DNA of 7,901 nucleotides from positions 1-7,901 of the forward strand of contig JAHQWF010000043.1 in assembly GCA_029856055.1 (NCBI GenBank), in the 5' to 3' direction. Position numbers and translations under genes: made by a program. The notes beneath the pieces are model-generated. The model searched no databases and had not been told where the DNA came from. It saw only the letters and a list, made by a program, of their open reading frames with translations. Source of the stretch: Candidatus Njordarchaeota archaeon. GTDB taxonomy: Archaea; Asgardarchaeota; Njordarchaeia; Njordarchaeales; Njordarchaeaceae. Shown piece after piece: positions 1 through 6,296 of this stretch. Position 1 is the stretch's first letter, and each line of letters begins with the position of its first letter.

Positions 1-2
1 AA

Positions 3-500
3 AAAGCTAAAGAAGCATTTTATTATGCTGGTAAAGCTCTCTATGATTACCAAAAGATTAAAGAGAGGGAAAAAGGTAGTATAGATTACAGAGAGTTAGT
101 TCCAGCTCTATTGTATTTTAAAATCTCAGAAGCAAAAAAAGATTTATTTGAGTTACTAGAAAAAATTCGTGGAATGGAGAAATATCACAAATCTATTGAC
201 TTCAGAAACATGGCTTTACTTTTGTTAATTAGATCCCTAGAGAATTATAATGTGAATGAAACTCTAAGTGAAATAGATCATCTAATAGATTTATGGATGG
301 AAAATTCGATTAAAGAGCATCAAAGAATGATTGGAGCATATATATTGCTACAAATAGCAAGAAACATATTGTTGAAAAAAAGAGAGGTAGTTAAAGCATT
401 ATGGCTTAGATATGAAAGTGATATACAAAAACTATATCCAAAATTTTTTGAACCTTTAAGATTAATGATCCATGGTTTCCTGGAGAGCCGTGAATGGTAA
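3..500 (+). CDS. Unrecognised alpha-helical protein, 3' part only
   Basis: The reading frame is open to the left edge, so the N-terminus lies outside the window and the TTG at 111 should not be taken as the start. The visible C-terminal 165 residues are rich in Leu, Lys, Glu and Ile and read as a series of amphipathic helices. The pattern is loosely TPR-like, for example AFYYAGKALYDYQKIKER near the left edge and GAYILLQIARNILL further on. There is no signal peptide, cysteine motif or catalytic signature in this part. It ends 7 bases inside the RNase P component 2 gene, so the two are probably translated together. The usual partner at this position in archaea is RNase P component 3 (Rpp30), but none of its PHP/TIM-barrel C-terminal motifs are present. 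I cannot name the family. That the frame is a real gene is fairly certain; its function is unknown. Confidence 0.75.
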   Translation, partial: KAKEAFYYAGKALYDYQKIKEREKGSIDYRELVPALLYFKISEAKKDLFELLEKIRGMEKYHKSIDFRNMALLLLIRSLENYNVNETLSEIDHLIDLWMENSIKEHQRMIGAYILLQIARNILLKKREVVKALWLRYESDIQKLYPKFFEPLRLMIHGFLESREW

Positions 501-868
501 GGGAAAAACATAGATGGATACTAATTGAAATTATAGGGGACAGCATCAGTAAAGATGAATTGATAAAAGCTATAAATCAAAAAATATATGAGTTATATGG
601 CACGGTATATGGGGCAAAGGTCAGGTATCGATTAGTGGATTTTGATGAAAAAGAGAACATCGGCATTATTAGAATTAATCTAGACGCTATAGATCTTTTT
701 AGAGCTACTTTACCTTTCATTAAAGAGGTATCTGGGAAGAAAGTACTAATCAATGATGTATTAGTTAGTGGTACAATTAACGCACTTAGGAAAAAAATGA
801 GTAAGAAGTCTTCCTGGAGCAGGATCTGGAAAGAGAAAAATTTATCAAATGAATCTGGAGAAGAATAA
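494..868 (+). CDS. rnp2: RNase P protein component 2 (Pop5/Rpp14 family)
   Basis: This is a protein subunit of archaeal RNase P, which together with the catalytic RNA removes 5' leaders from precursor tRNAs. In archaea, Pop5 pairs with Rpp30 to support the catalytic domain of the RNA. The 124-residue length fits the family. The family pattern is visible in order: an HRWILIEI first strand, a helix ending in ELYGTVYGAK, a strand with GIIRINLDA, a helix starting DLFRATLPFI, and the closing VLVSGTINALRKK, where SGTI is the hallmark. The last 25 or so residues are a Lys/Ser/Glu-rich tail. The ATG at 494 is chosen because GGAG at 482-485 lies 8 bases upstream; the start overlaps the preceding stop codon. 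A tRNA begins 16 bases after the stop. Rpp30 does not appear in the visible upstream sequence. The assignment rests on motif recognition alone. Confidence 0.85.
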   Translation: MVREKHRWILIEIIGDSISKDELIKAINQKIYELYGTVYGAKVRYRLVDFDEKENIGIIRINLDAIDLFRATLPFIKEVSGKKVLINDVLVSGTINALRKKMSKKSSWSRIWKEKNLSNESGEE

Positions 869-884
869 ACTATTATCAGAATGC

Positions 885-984
<100 letters not shown>

Positions 985-1038
985 TTTCTTCAATTTTGGT
1001 TCATTAACTAAGCAAACAAATTTCCGAAAAATGTAATG

Positions 1039-1050
1039 TTTTTATTTATT
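1039..1050 (+). promoter_or_regulatory. Candidate TATA/BRE promoter for rpsO
   Basis: The 118-base gap between the tRNA and rpsO holds a T/A-rich TATA-like stretch, TTTTTATTTATT, with a purine-rich BRE-like CGAAAAATG about 5 bases upstream (1025-1033). A start site about 25 bases downstream, near 1070, would leave a leader of about 30 bases carrying the rpsO ribosome binding site. The region is AT-rich throughout, so the assignment is weak. Confidence 0.35.
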
Positions 1051-1090
1051 CTATATTTCATATTGCTTACTTTTAGTATCAGATCAATAA

Positions 1091-1096
1091 GGAGTG
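1091..1096 (+). promoter_or_regulatory. rpsO ribosome binding site
   Basis: GGAGTG lies 6 bases before the ATG at 1103 (8 bases counted from the GGAG core). It overlaps the in-frame GTG at 1094, which rules that GTG out as the start. Confidence 0.75.
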
Positions 1097-1102
1097 TCAA
1101 GA

Positions 1103-1555
1103 ATGGCAAGACTATACGCTAGGAAGAGAGGTAAATCTGGATCAAAGAGACTTTACAGAGATAAAGCTCCTGAATGGATACCTTTAACGCCAGAGGAAAT
1201 AGAGAATATCATAGTTGATCTAGCAAAAAAAGGTTATAGTATGGCTATGATTGGTATTATTCTTAGGGATCAGTATGGAGTTCCGAATGTAAGACAGATA
1301 CTTGGTAAAAAGATAACGAAAGTGCTTGAAGAACATGGGCTTAAACCATCAATGCCAGAAGACCTAGATAATCTTATAAGAAAAGCTGTCAAGTTGAGGA
1401 AACATCTCACGATGCATAGAAAGGATTTTCATAATAAAAGAGCTTTGCATTTGATTGAAAGCAAGATAAAGAGGCTTGTAAGATACTATAAAAGAACTGG
1501 TAAGTTACCAGAAGATTGGAATTATCAAAAGTACGTAGCCACCATTGGTGGCTAA
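1103..1555 (+). CDS. rpsO: 30S ribosomal protein S15 (archaeal/eukaryotic S13-type N-terminus)
   Basis: This is a small-subunit ribosomal protein that binds 16S rRNA in the platform. The protein is 150 residues, as usual for the archaeal form, which is longer than bacterial S15. It begins MARLYARKRGKSGSKR, the typical basic archaeal N-terminus. Next come PEWIPLTPEEIE and the segment around GIILRDQYGVPNVRQILGKKI. The conserved S15 fold follows in the second half: LRKHLTMHRKDFHNKRAL, then a helix with IKRLVRYYKRTGKLPEDW. The ATG at 1103 is preferred over the GTG at 1094 because the Shine-Dalgarno sequence covers that GTG, and because archaeal S15 proteins begin MAR. The last codons lie in a perfect 8-bp hairpin (1536-1554). 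AdoMet synthetase follows after 51 bases, whereas in many archaea rpsO has other neighbours. Confidence 0.95.
   Translation: MARLYARKRGKSGSKRLYRDKAPEWIPLTPEEIENIIVDLAKKGYSMAMIGIILRDQYGVPNVRQILGKKITKVLEEHGLKPSMPEDLDNLIRKAVKLRKHLTMHRKDFHNKRALHLIESKIKRLVRYYKRTGKLPEDWNYQKYVATIGG
1536..1554 (+). terminator. Hairpin over the rpsO stop codon (possible terminator or processing signal)
   Basis: TAGCCACC (1536-1543) pairs perfectly with GGTGGCTA (1547-1554) around an ATT loop, giving 8 bp with a GC-rich core of 6. It covers the last five codons and most of the stop codon of rpsO. T-rich sequence follows (1557-1577, including TTTTT and TTTT). It could attenuate or end rpsO transcripts before AdoMet synthetase, or define an mRNA 3' end. 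Archaeal terminators do not need a hairpin, so function is inferred. Confidence 0.35.
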
Positions 1556-1606
1556 TGATTTATGTATTTTTGGTTTTAGAAATTACTTATTTATGGAGGT
1601 TTTTGA

Positions 1607-2845
1607 ATGGCTGATGAATCCGTTTTCCGTATTTATCCTACACATAGAACTCCTATAAATCTTTTGCCCGTTGAGATCGTTGAAAGAAAAGGTCTTGGTC
1701 ATCCAGATTCTATTTGTGATGGCGCTGTAGATAACATTGCAAAATATTTAACTAAATATTATTTCGAGCATTTCGGTCAACCTCTTCATTTTAATGTTGA
1801 TAAAGCTGTGTTAGTTGGAGGAAGAGCAGCTCCACATTTTGGTGGAGGAGAAGTATTAGAGCCTATTATTATTCACATTGTAGGTAGAGCTACAGTAGAG
1901 GTAAGAACTAATGAGGGTGTAGAAGAAGCGGTTCCTATTGGTGCATTGGTTCTAAGGGGTATCAGAGACTATATTAGTAATAATTTCAGGTATCTCAATC
2001 CCTACGAACATGTAGTGATAGAATACGACATTAGACCCGGTAGCGCGGATTTGGTTAGTCTATACGATAGGACTAAAGAAGAGGGAATACCTCTATCAAA
2101 CGATACTTCATTAGGGGTCGGTTACGCACCGTTTAGTGAAACGGAACGGGTTTGTTTAAAAATTGAGGAATTTTTGAATTCTAAGGAAACTAAGAAGAAA
2201 TATCCAGCTGTAGGAGAAGATATAAAGGTTATGTGTGTTAGAAAAGACAAGAAAATTGATGTTACGTTAGCAATGGCTACTGTATCTAGGCATGTAAGGA
2301 ATATAAATGAGTATGTCGCATTGAAAGAGGAGATACATGAAAAGGTACTTGGCTTAGCTTCGAAAGAGCTAGAGGAAACGGAGATAGGTGTGTTGAGAAT
2401 AAATACAGCTGATAAAATAAATGATGGTAGCGTATACATAACTGTTACAGGTACATCGGCAGAAGCAGGAGATGACGGGCAAGTTGGGAGAGGAAATAGG
2501 GCGAATGGATTAATTACTCCCATGAGACCAATGACTATAGAGGCCGCAGCAGGCAAGAATGCCTTTAATCACGTTGGAAAGATCTACCAGATAGCAGCTA
2601 ATAAAATTGCTGAAAGAGCATACAAAGAGATTGGTTACCTGAAGGAAGTGTATGTTATGCTAGTTAGTACAATAGGCAAGCCTATAACTGAGCCTCAGAT
2701 AGTAAACGTTGAATATCTTCCAGAAAATCCAAATATTGACAGAAATGATGTTGAATCGGAGATTTCTGGAATTATTAATGAGGTATTGAGCTACTTACCT
2801 ATATTATGGAAAGATTTCATGGATGGAAAGATCGTAGTCTTTTAG
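1607..2845 (+). CDS. metK: Archaeal-type S-adenosylmethionine synthetase
   Basis: This enzyme makes S-adenosylmethionine from methionine and ATP in the cytoplasm. It belongs to the archaeal AdoMet synthetase family, which is highly diverged from bacterial MetK; mat is another symbol in use. The 412-residue length fits the family. Characteristic segments in order are VERKGLGHPDSICDG (residues 25-39), DKAVLVGGRAAPHFGGGEV (65-83), RPGSADL, NDTSLGVGYAPFSETE, a central segment with DVTLAMATVSRHV, INTAD, VTGTSAEAGDDGQVGRGNR and EAAAGKNAFNHVGKIY. The Gly/Asp-rich segments are the nucleotide- and metal-binding parts. The ATG at 1607 is supported by GGAGG at 1595-1599, 7 bases upstream. The CoA-synthesis fusion follows 14 bases after the stop, so the two are very likely co-transcribed. 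Confidence 0.96.
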   Translation: MADESVFRIYPTHRTPINLLPVEIVERKGLGHPDSICDGAVDNIAKYLTKYYFEHFGQPLHFNVDKAVLVGGRAAPHFGGGEVLEPIIIHIVGRATVEVRTNEGVEEAVPIGALVLRGIRDYISNNFRYLNPYEHVVIEYDIRPGSADLVSLYDRTKEEGIPLSNDTSLGVGYAPFSETERVCLKIEEFLNSKETKKKYPAVGEDIKVMCVRKDKKIDVTLAMATVSRHVRNINEYVALKEEIHEKVLGLASKELEETEIGVLRINTADKINDGSVYITVTGTSAEAGDDGQVGRGNRANGLITPMRPMTIEAAAGKNAFNHVGKIYQIAANKIAERAYKEIGYLKEVYVMLVSTIGKPITEPQIVNVEYLPENPNIDRNDVESEISGIINEVLSYLPILWKDFMDGKIVVF

Positions 2846-2847
2846 AT

Positions 2848-2853
2848 GGAGGA
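2848..2853 (+). promoter_or_regulatory. Ribosome binding site of the coaD-DPCK fusion
   Basis: GGAGGA sits in the 14-base gap after the AdoMet synthetase stop, 6 bases before the ATG at 2860. It decides the start: the in-frame ATG at 2806, which would run inside the AdoMet synthetase gene, has no such signal. Confidence 0.8.
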
Positions 2854-2859
2854 AAAATA

Positions 2860-3960
2860 ATGAGAGTTAATAAGGGAGACATTGACTTACTGTCAATTCA
2901 CCAATTTTTTCGTAACAAGGCGCCAGAGCCATCCTTATTAAACTTAGAATATGAGAAAGCAAATAACTGTGTGATTGGCGGTACTTTTGATAAGTTGCAT
3001 TTTGGACACCAAGCCTTCATAAACTCGGCATTTAATGTCTCAAATATCGTTCATCTATGTATAATGAGTGACGAAGGAGTTAGGAAATGGAGTAAAAAGA
3101 AGTTTAGTAACAGGGTTGATCCTTTTAAAGAGAGATATGAAAAAGTAATTGGATTTCTGAAAAAATATAGTTTAACAGATAGGGCGAAAATTTGTAAGAT
3201 AGATGATCCGTATTCTTATGCAGTAAAAAGAGAAACCGCTTTTGAACTTGATGCAATTTTAGTTTCGACTGAAGAAATAGTTCTAAAAAGAACTATAGTG
3301 CTAAATGAAGCTAGAGAATCAAAAAATTTAGAACCACTTAAGATATATCGAATGCCGTTAATCGTTGATATGTATGGGAAACCTATCTCAGCAACAAGAA
3401 TAAGAGCGAACGAAGAGATATTTTTCCCAAAAGTAGAATCATATAGAATAAGGAAAGAGATAATACCGTTAGTAAGGGAACCTAAAGGCGAATTAGTAGA
3501 TTCTCCAGAGGAACTACCTAAACCAAAAGGCCCAGTAATAGCGATAGGCGACATAGTAGCAAAAAATCTGATTCGCCACAATTACCCTATAAGTATAGTT
3601 ATAATTGATAAGAAGAGCAGAAGAAATGCACTTGAAGACTATTTCTTATACCTTAGAAAGGACAATGATATTATGGATATTCCGCCTTTCTTACCAGTAA
3701 TCAATCCAAAAGCACACATTTTAAATGATGCTTGGACAAAAATAATAATAGCATTGTTTCAAAGAAATCCTGTTGTAATCCAAGTATATGGGGAAGAAGA
3801 TCTAATGGGTTTTCCAGCAACAATTTTAGCCCCTGACGACACATTAATTGTTTTCGGACAGCCACCACCTTGGGATAAACTTGTTTACTTTTTTGTAGAT
3901 GAGGAGAAGAGGGAGGAGGCATTAAATTTATTAAAAAAATTTGCGGTTGTGCATGAGTAA
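2860..3960 (+). CDS. coaD: Fused phosphopantetheine adenylyltransferase / GTP-dependent dephospho-CoA kinase
   Basis: This is predicted to catalyse the last two steps of CoA synthesis in one 366-residue chain. Residues about 37-190 are an archaeal-type phosphopantetheine adenylyltransferase (4'-phosphopantetheine + ATP to dephospho-CoA). It has GGTFDKLHFGH, with the HxGH nucleotidyltransferase motif at 47-50, and PISATRIRANE near 175-185, matching the family's ISxTxIR motif. Residues about 200-366 match DUF359, identified in Thermococcus as a GTP-dependent dephospho-CoA kinase. They contain VIAIGDIVAKNL, IIDKKSRR, VINPKAHI, YGEEDLMGFPA and IVFGQPPP. Family variants are DKKS for the usual DGKT and NPKA for the usual NPxG. 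About 36 residues precede the first domain, with no in-frame ATG inside them, so this extension looks real. The ATG at 2860 has GGAGGA 6 bases upstream. The stop overlaps the next gene by 8 bases. Confidence 0.92.
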   Translation: MRVNKGDIDLLSIHQFFRNKAPEPSLLNLEYEKANNCVIGGTFDKLHFGHQAFINSAFNVSNIVHLCIMSDEGVRKWSKKKFSNRVDPFKERYEKVIGFLKKYSLTDRAKICKIDDPYSYAVKRETAFELDAILVSTEEIVLKRTIVLNEARESKNLEPLKIYRMPLIVDMYGKPISATRIRANEEIFFPKVESYRIRKEIIPLVREPKGELVDSPEELPKPKGPVIAIGDIVAKNLIRHNYPISIVIIDKKSRRNALEDYFLYLRKDNDIMDIPPFLPVINPKAHILNDAWTKIIIALFQRNPVVIQVYGEEDLMGFPATILAPDDTLIVFGQPPPWDKLVYFFVDEEKREEALNLLKKFAVVHE

Positions 3961-4777
3961 AGGTCTATTAAAGAATGTTTTTCTTACTCTAAGATTTTTA
4001 TTATTTCAAACGGTAGTATCTAAAAAAATAATTTCACGGGATTTCAGAGGGAACAAATTGCAAAGATCAACATTTAATACAAAAAAAGATTATCGCTTGG
4101 CTATGGCAATTTACGCTATTGATAATCTTGATTCATTAGCTAGAGACGGTAAAATACCTGGTTTAAAAAAAGAGGAGGCAACAGAGTTACTAGAAAAACT
4201 GTCTTCGTGCATTACAAAAATGAGAGAATCTTCGATGTCAAAAAATCTCCTTCTAGTTAGTAATTTGTTTAGGGGGTTCAACAATATATTATCGACATTT
4301 ATATCTAGATTAGGCATAAATTGGTATCGTATCGCTAAAATGAAAGATGATTACACTGCGAAATTATTGAGATTCTCTATTTTTAATCTAAGATCACTAG
4401 GTAATCGGTTAAAGAAAGCACCTGACGATAGCCCAATAGGTGCTGTTAAAATAAGTTATGTAAGAGTACTTGAAGTCAAGAAGCATCCTAGGAACCCAAA
4501 GTATAAACTTTTGAAAGCTACTGATATGGAAATGATATATGAAGTAGTGACGGATGTCGATGTTAAGGGAAAAGAGGTAATATTATTTGCTCATACCCCG
4601 CCAATTAAGATAGATGGTTTGGTTTCGGAAGGAATAATACTAAAGGATGATAATGGAGAGCCTATCAAAGGGACTGATGAAAATATAGGTCAAGCTCCGC
4701 AAAAATTACCTAAAAATGCGGAAAAGATGCTTTCAGATCTAATAATAAAAATACTTGAGGAGGAATTCATATTATAG
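3953..4777 (+). CDS. Uncharacterised protein with C-terminal tRNA-binding (EMAP II/Trbp111-like) OB fold
   Basis: I do not recognise the full-length family. Residues about 163-232 resemble the tRNA-binding OB fold found in EMAP II, Arc1p, Trbp111 and some synthetase ends. The segment reads VRVLEVKKHPRNPKYKLLKA, then VKGKEVILFAHTPP, then KIDGLVSEGIIL, which matches the family's closing SEGM(I/L)L motif. The usual DIRVG start is diverged to KISYV. The N-terminal 150 residues are mostly helical and basic, with a hydrophobic stretch at about residues 4-22 that contains Lys and Arg, so it is not a clear signal peptide. The final 40 residues are helical and acidic near the end. The ATG at 3953 overlaps the previous stop by 8 bases and has no good ribosome binding site, suggesting translational coupling; a TTG at 3941 is a weaker alternative start. 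Context suggests a tRNA or translation role, but this is inference. Confidence 0.72.
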   Translation: MSKGLLKNVFLTLRFLLFQTVVSKKIISRDFRGNKLQRSTFNTKKDYRLAMAIYAIDNLDSLARDGKIPGLKKEEATELLEKLSSCITKMRESSMSKNLLLVSNLFRGFNNILSTFISRLGINWYRIAKMKDDYTAKLLRFSIFNLRSLGNRLKKAPDDSPIGAVKISYVRVLEVKKHPRNPKYKLLKATDMEMIYEVVTDVDVKGKEVILFAHTPPIKIDGLVSEGIILKDDNGEPIKGTDENIGQAPQKLPKNAEKMLSDLIIKILEEEFIL

Positions 4778-4789
4778 GTATTAATCATA

Positions 4790-4795
4790 AGGTGA
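4790..4795 (+). promoter_or_regulatory. Ribosome binding site for the GTG start at 4805
   Basis: AGGTGA, complementary to the 3' end of archaeal 16S rRNA, lies 9 bases before GTG 4805. It supports this non-ATG start over the internal ATG at 4832. Confidence 0.65.
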
Positions 4796-4804
4796 ATTTG
4801 CACT

Positions 4805-5734
4805 GTGCAATTACTTTCATCATTACTATATATGGTTTTAACTATCTTAATGCTATTAAAAATAAAGATGAAGAGCAGCAGTGAAGATATAACCAACTTA
4901 GTATCAAGTATTATTCTTATCGCATGCGCATGGATATTAATCTCTAACCCTAGGTACGAAACAATCCTTCTTCTAAGTTCATTTATCTTAACGGGAATAT
5001 TGCTAGCAACATTACTAGCAATAAAAACATTAAGTAGAATAAAAGGAAAAATAATAAACAGTACAGTGATAAATGGAGACGAAAGTCTATGGAAAGAGAT
5101 CTTTAGAAAAGCTTTTCATTTTATAGTTCTCATTCTCATTCTGCCTAGACAATATCTATTTTACATTTATAGTTCGTATATATTCATGTTAAATAGTATT
5201 ATTCCAGGACAAGGATTCGAGTCAGCTTCGATCGAGGCTTATTTCATTAAGGATGCAATTATTATTGTCTCGGGTAGCGCCGTATTCGCATTTATCTTAC
5301 TAGAATTACTTAGAATCAATTTTAGAATTATGCTTTATCCAAATATATTGATAAGATCAGTCGAGGAAAAAACGGTCGCGGCTCATGTCTATACTGCGAT
5401 AAGCATATTTTTCATATCCATGGTTTTCCCAGAATCGGTTCTCGTACCAAGTATTATCATTCCTATTTTGCAGGATGCAATGGCCGCAGTCGTGGGACGA
5501 GGTTTTGGAAAGAGAGTTATTGCAAGAAATAGAACCTTGGAGGGCTGTTTAGCTGGATTTCTTACAGGTTTTCTAGTAGGAATCTATTTTTTAAATATAT
5601 TGATCGCTTTATTAGTAGCAGCTATTCTAGAAATCGCTGATTTTCTAACAACAGCTATAAATATTAATGATAATTTGTTATTTCCAATAATTGCAGCTAT
5701 ATCAATAAGTTATATCTCCATGTTCTCCATGTAA
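4805..5734 (+). CDS. Dolichol/polyprenol kinase-like membrane protein (SEC59/VTE5-type)
   Basis: This 309-residue integral membrane protein has about eight hydrophobic segments, at roughly residues 3-20, 30-48, 52-75, 103-135, 150-172, 192-222, 245-275 and 285-309. Two motifs place it with CTP-dependent lipid-alcohol kinases and related cytidylyltransferases. One is WKEIFRKAFH, with E98, R101, K102 and H105 matching the family's E-x-x-RK-x-x-H. The other is QDAMAAVVGRGFGK (223-236) followed by NRTLEGCLAGF (242-252), matching the G/S-D-x-x-A-x-x-x-G-x-x-x-G and K-T/S-x-E-G pattern; Gln replaces the usual Gly before D224. The likely reaction is phosphorylation of dolichol, another polyprenol or geranylgeraniol at the membrane, for protein glycosylation or for recycling of ether-lipid chains. 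The substrate cannot be told from sequence. The GTG start has AGGTGA upstream. It lies between the tRNA-binding-fold protein and nadM in the same operon. Confidence 0.78.
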   Translation: MQLLSSLLYMVLTILMLLKIKMKSSSEDITNLVSSIILIACAWILISNPRYETILLLSSFILTGILLATLLAIKTLSRIKGKIINSTVINGDESLWKEIFRKAFHFIVLILILPRQYLFYIYSSYIFMLNSIIPGQGFESASIEAYFIKDAIIIVSGSAVFAFILLELLRINFRIMLYPNILIRSVEEKTVAAHVYTAISIFFISMVFPESVLVPSIIIPILQDAMAAVVGRGFGKRVIARNRTLEGCLAGFLTGFLVGIYFLNILIALLVAAILEIADFLTTAININDNLLFPIIAAISISYISMFSM

Positions 5735-5767
5735 TTGCATCTAAAGAACGGTTTTAAGGTGGACTAA

Positions 5768-6295
5768 ATGACTAGGGGGCTTTTTATAGGTAGATTCCAA
5801 CCTTTCCACAATGGCCATCTATATGCGATTAGGAGGATTCTAGAGGAAAACGATGAAATAATCATAGGTATTGGCTCAGCGCAAGATAGTTATTCTATAA
5901 AAAACCCATTAACGGCTGGTGAAAGGATCGAGATGATTAGAATAATAATGAAATCTATGGGAGCATTAGATAAGTCAATAATAGTGCCGATTCCCGATAT
6001 TTTTGAAAACATGGTTTGGCCAGCTAGAGTGATAGAGCTAGTCCCTAAGTTCGAAAAAGTATACTCTGGAAATGAGCTAGTGTTGATGTTATTTGAACAG
6101 TTTGGAATTAAGACAATTCGAATCAAGCATGTAAGTAGAGAAGAATACCAGGGAAGTGTGATAAGGAAGAAAATAATTAAAGGGGAGGACTGGAGGAATT
6201 TAGTACCAAATGAGGTTTATTTATATTTAAACAAAATAGGTTTTGAAGAGAGAATTAAAAGATTGGTGAAACATGCTAGTGAGGTGGAAGTCTAA
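5768..6295 (+). CDS. nadM: Nicotinamide-nucleotide (NMN) adenylyltransferase, archaeal type
   Basis: This enzyme makes NAD from NMN and ATP, releasing pyrophosphate, in the cytoplasm. The 175-residue length fits archaeal NadM. The N-terminus MTRGLFIGRFQPFHNGHLYA carries the GRFQPFHxGH signature, with the HxGH motif at residues 14-17. IGIGSAQDSYSIKNPLTAGER follows, and is nearly diagnostic. IPDI, the segment YSGNELVLMLFEQFGI and YQGSVIRKKI, which corresponds to the family's SGTxIR motif, complete the fold. The ATG at 5768 is supported by AGGTGG at 5757-5762, 5 bases upstream. The subunit D gene starts one base after the stop, and its ribosome binding site lies inside the last nadM codons, so the two are translationally linked. 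Confidence 0.97.
   Translation: MTRGLFIGRFQPFHNGHLYAIRRILEENDEIIIGIGSAQDSYSIKNPLTAGERIEMIRIIMKSMGALDKSIIVPIPDIFENMVWPARVIELVPKFEKVYSGNELVLMLFEQFGIKTIRIKHVSREEYQGSVIRKKIIKGEDWRNLVPNEVYLYLNKIGFEERIKRLVKHASEVEV
6281..6287 (+). promoter_or_regulatory. Ribosome binding site of the RNA polymerase subunit D gene
   Basis: GAGGTGG lies within the last nadM codons, 9 bases before ATG 6297. It shows that the in-frame ATG at 6273 is not the start, because the signal lies downstream of it. Confidence 0.8.
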
Positions 6296-6296
6296 A

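Noticed and set aside
111..113. TTG as the start of the first gene
   Set aside because: The same frame stays open to the left edge with similar composition, so the gene is truncated by the window rather than starting here.
3..500. C-terminal part of RNase P component 3 (Rpp30)
   Set aside because: Expected from gene order, but the visible residues lack the Rpp30 PHP-fold motifs and read as helical repeats instead.
985..1102. tRNA gene as an integration site
   Set aside because: No integrase, no repeat of the tRNA 3' end and only housekeeping genes downstream were seen in the window.
2122..2556. Open frame of 144 codons on the minus strand inside AdoMet synthetase
   Set aside because: It lies fully inside a highly conserved gene and its translation has no recognisable motif; it is a shadow frame.
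2806..2859. 18-residue N-terminal extension of the CoaD fusion from ATG 2806
   Set aside because: It would overlap the AdoMet synthetase gene and has no ribosome binding site, while GGAGGA directly precedes ATG 2860.
3216..3581. Open frame of 121 codons on the minus strand inside the CoA-synthesis fusion
   Set aside because: It overlaps the well-supported coding frame, has no start signal and no recognisable motifs.
6273..6296. Subunit D start at ATG 6273
   Set aside because: The GAGGTGG ribosome binding site lies downstream of this ATG and points to ATG 6297; the family starts close to MEIKVI.
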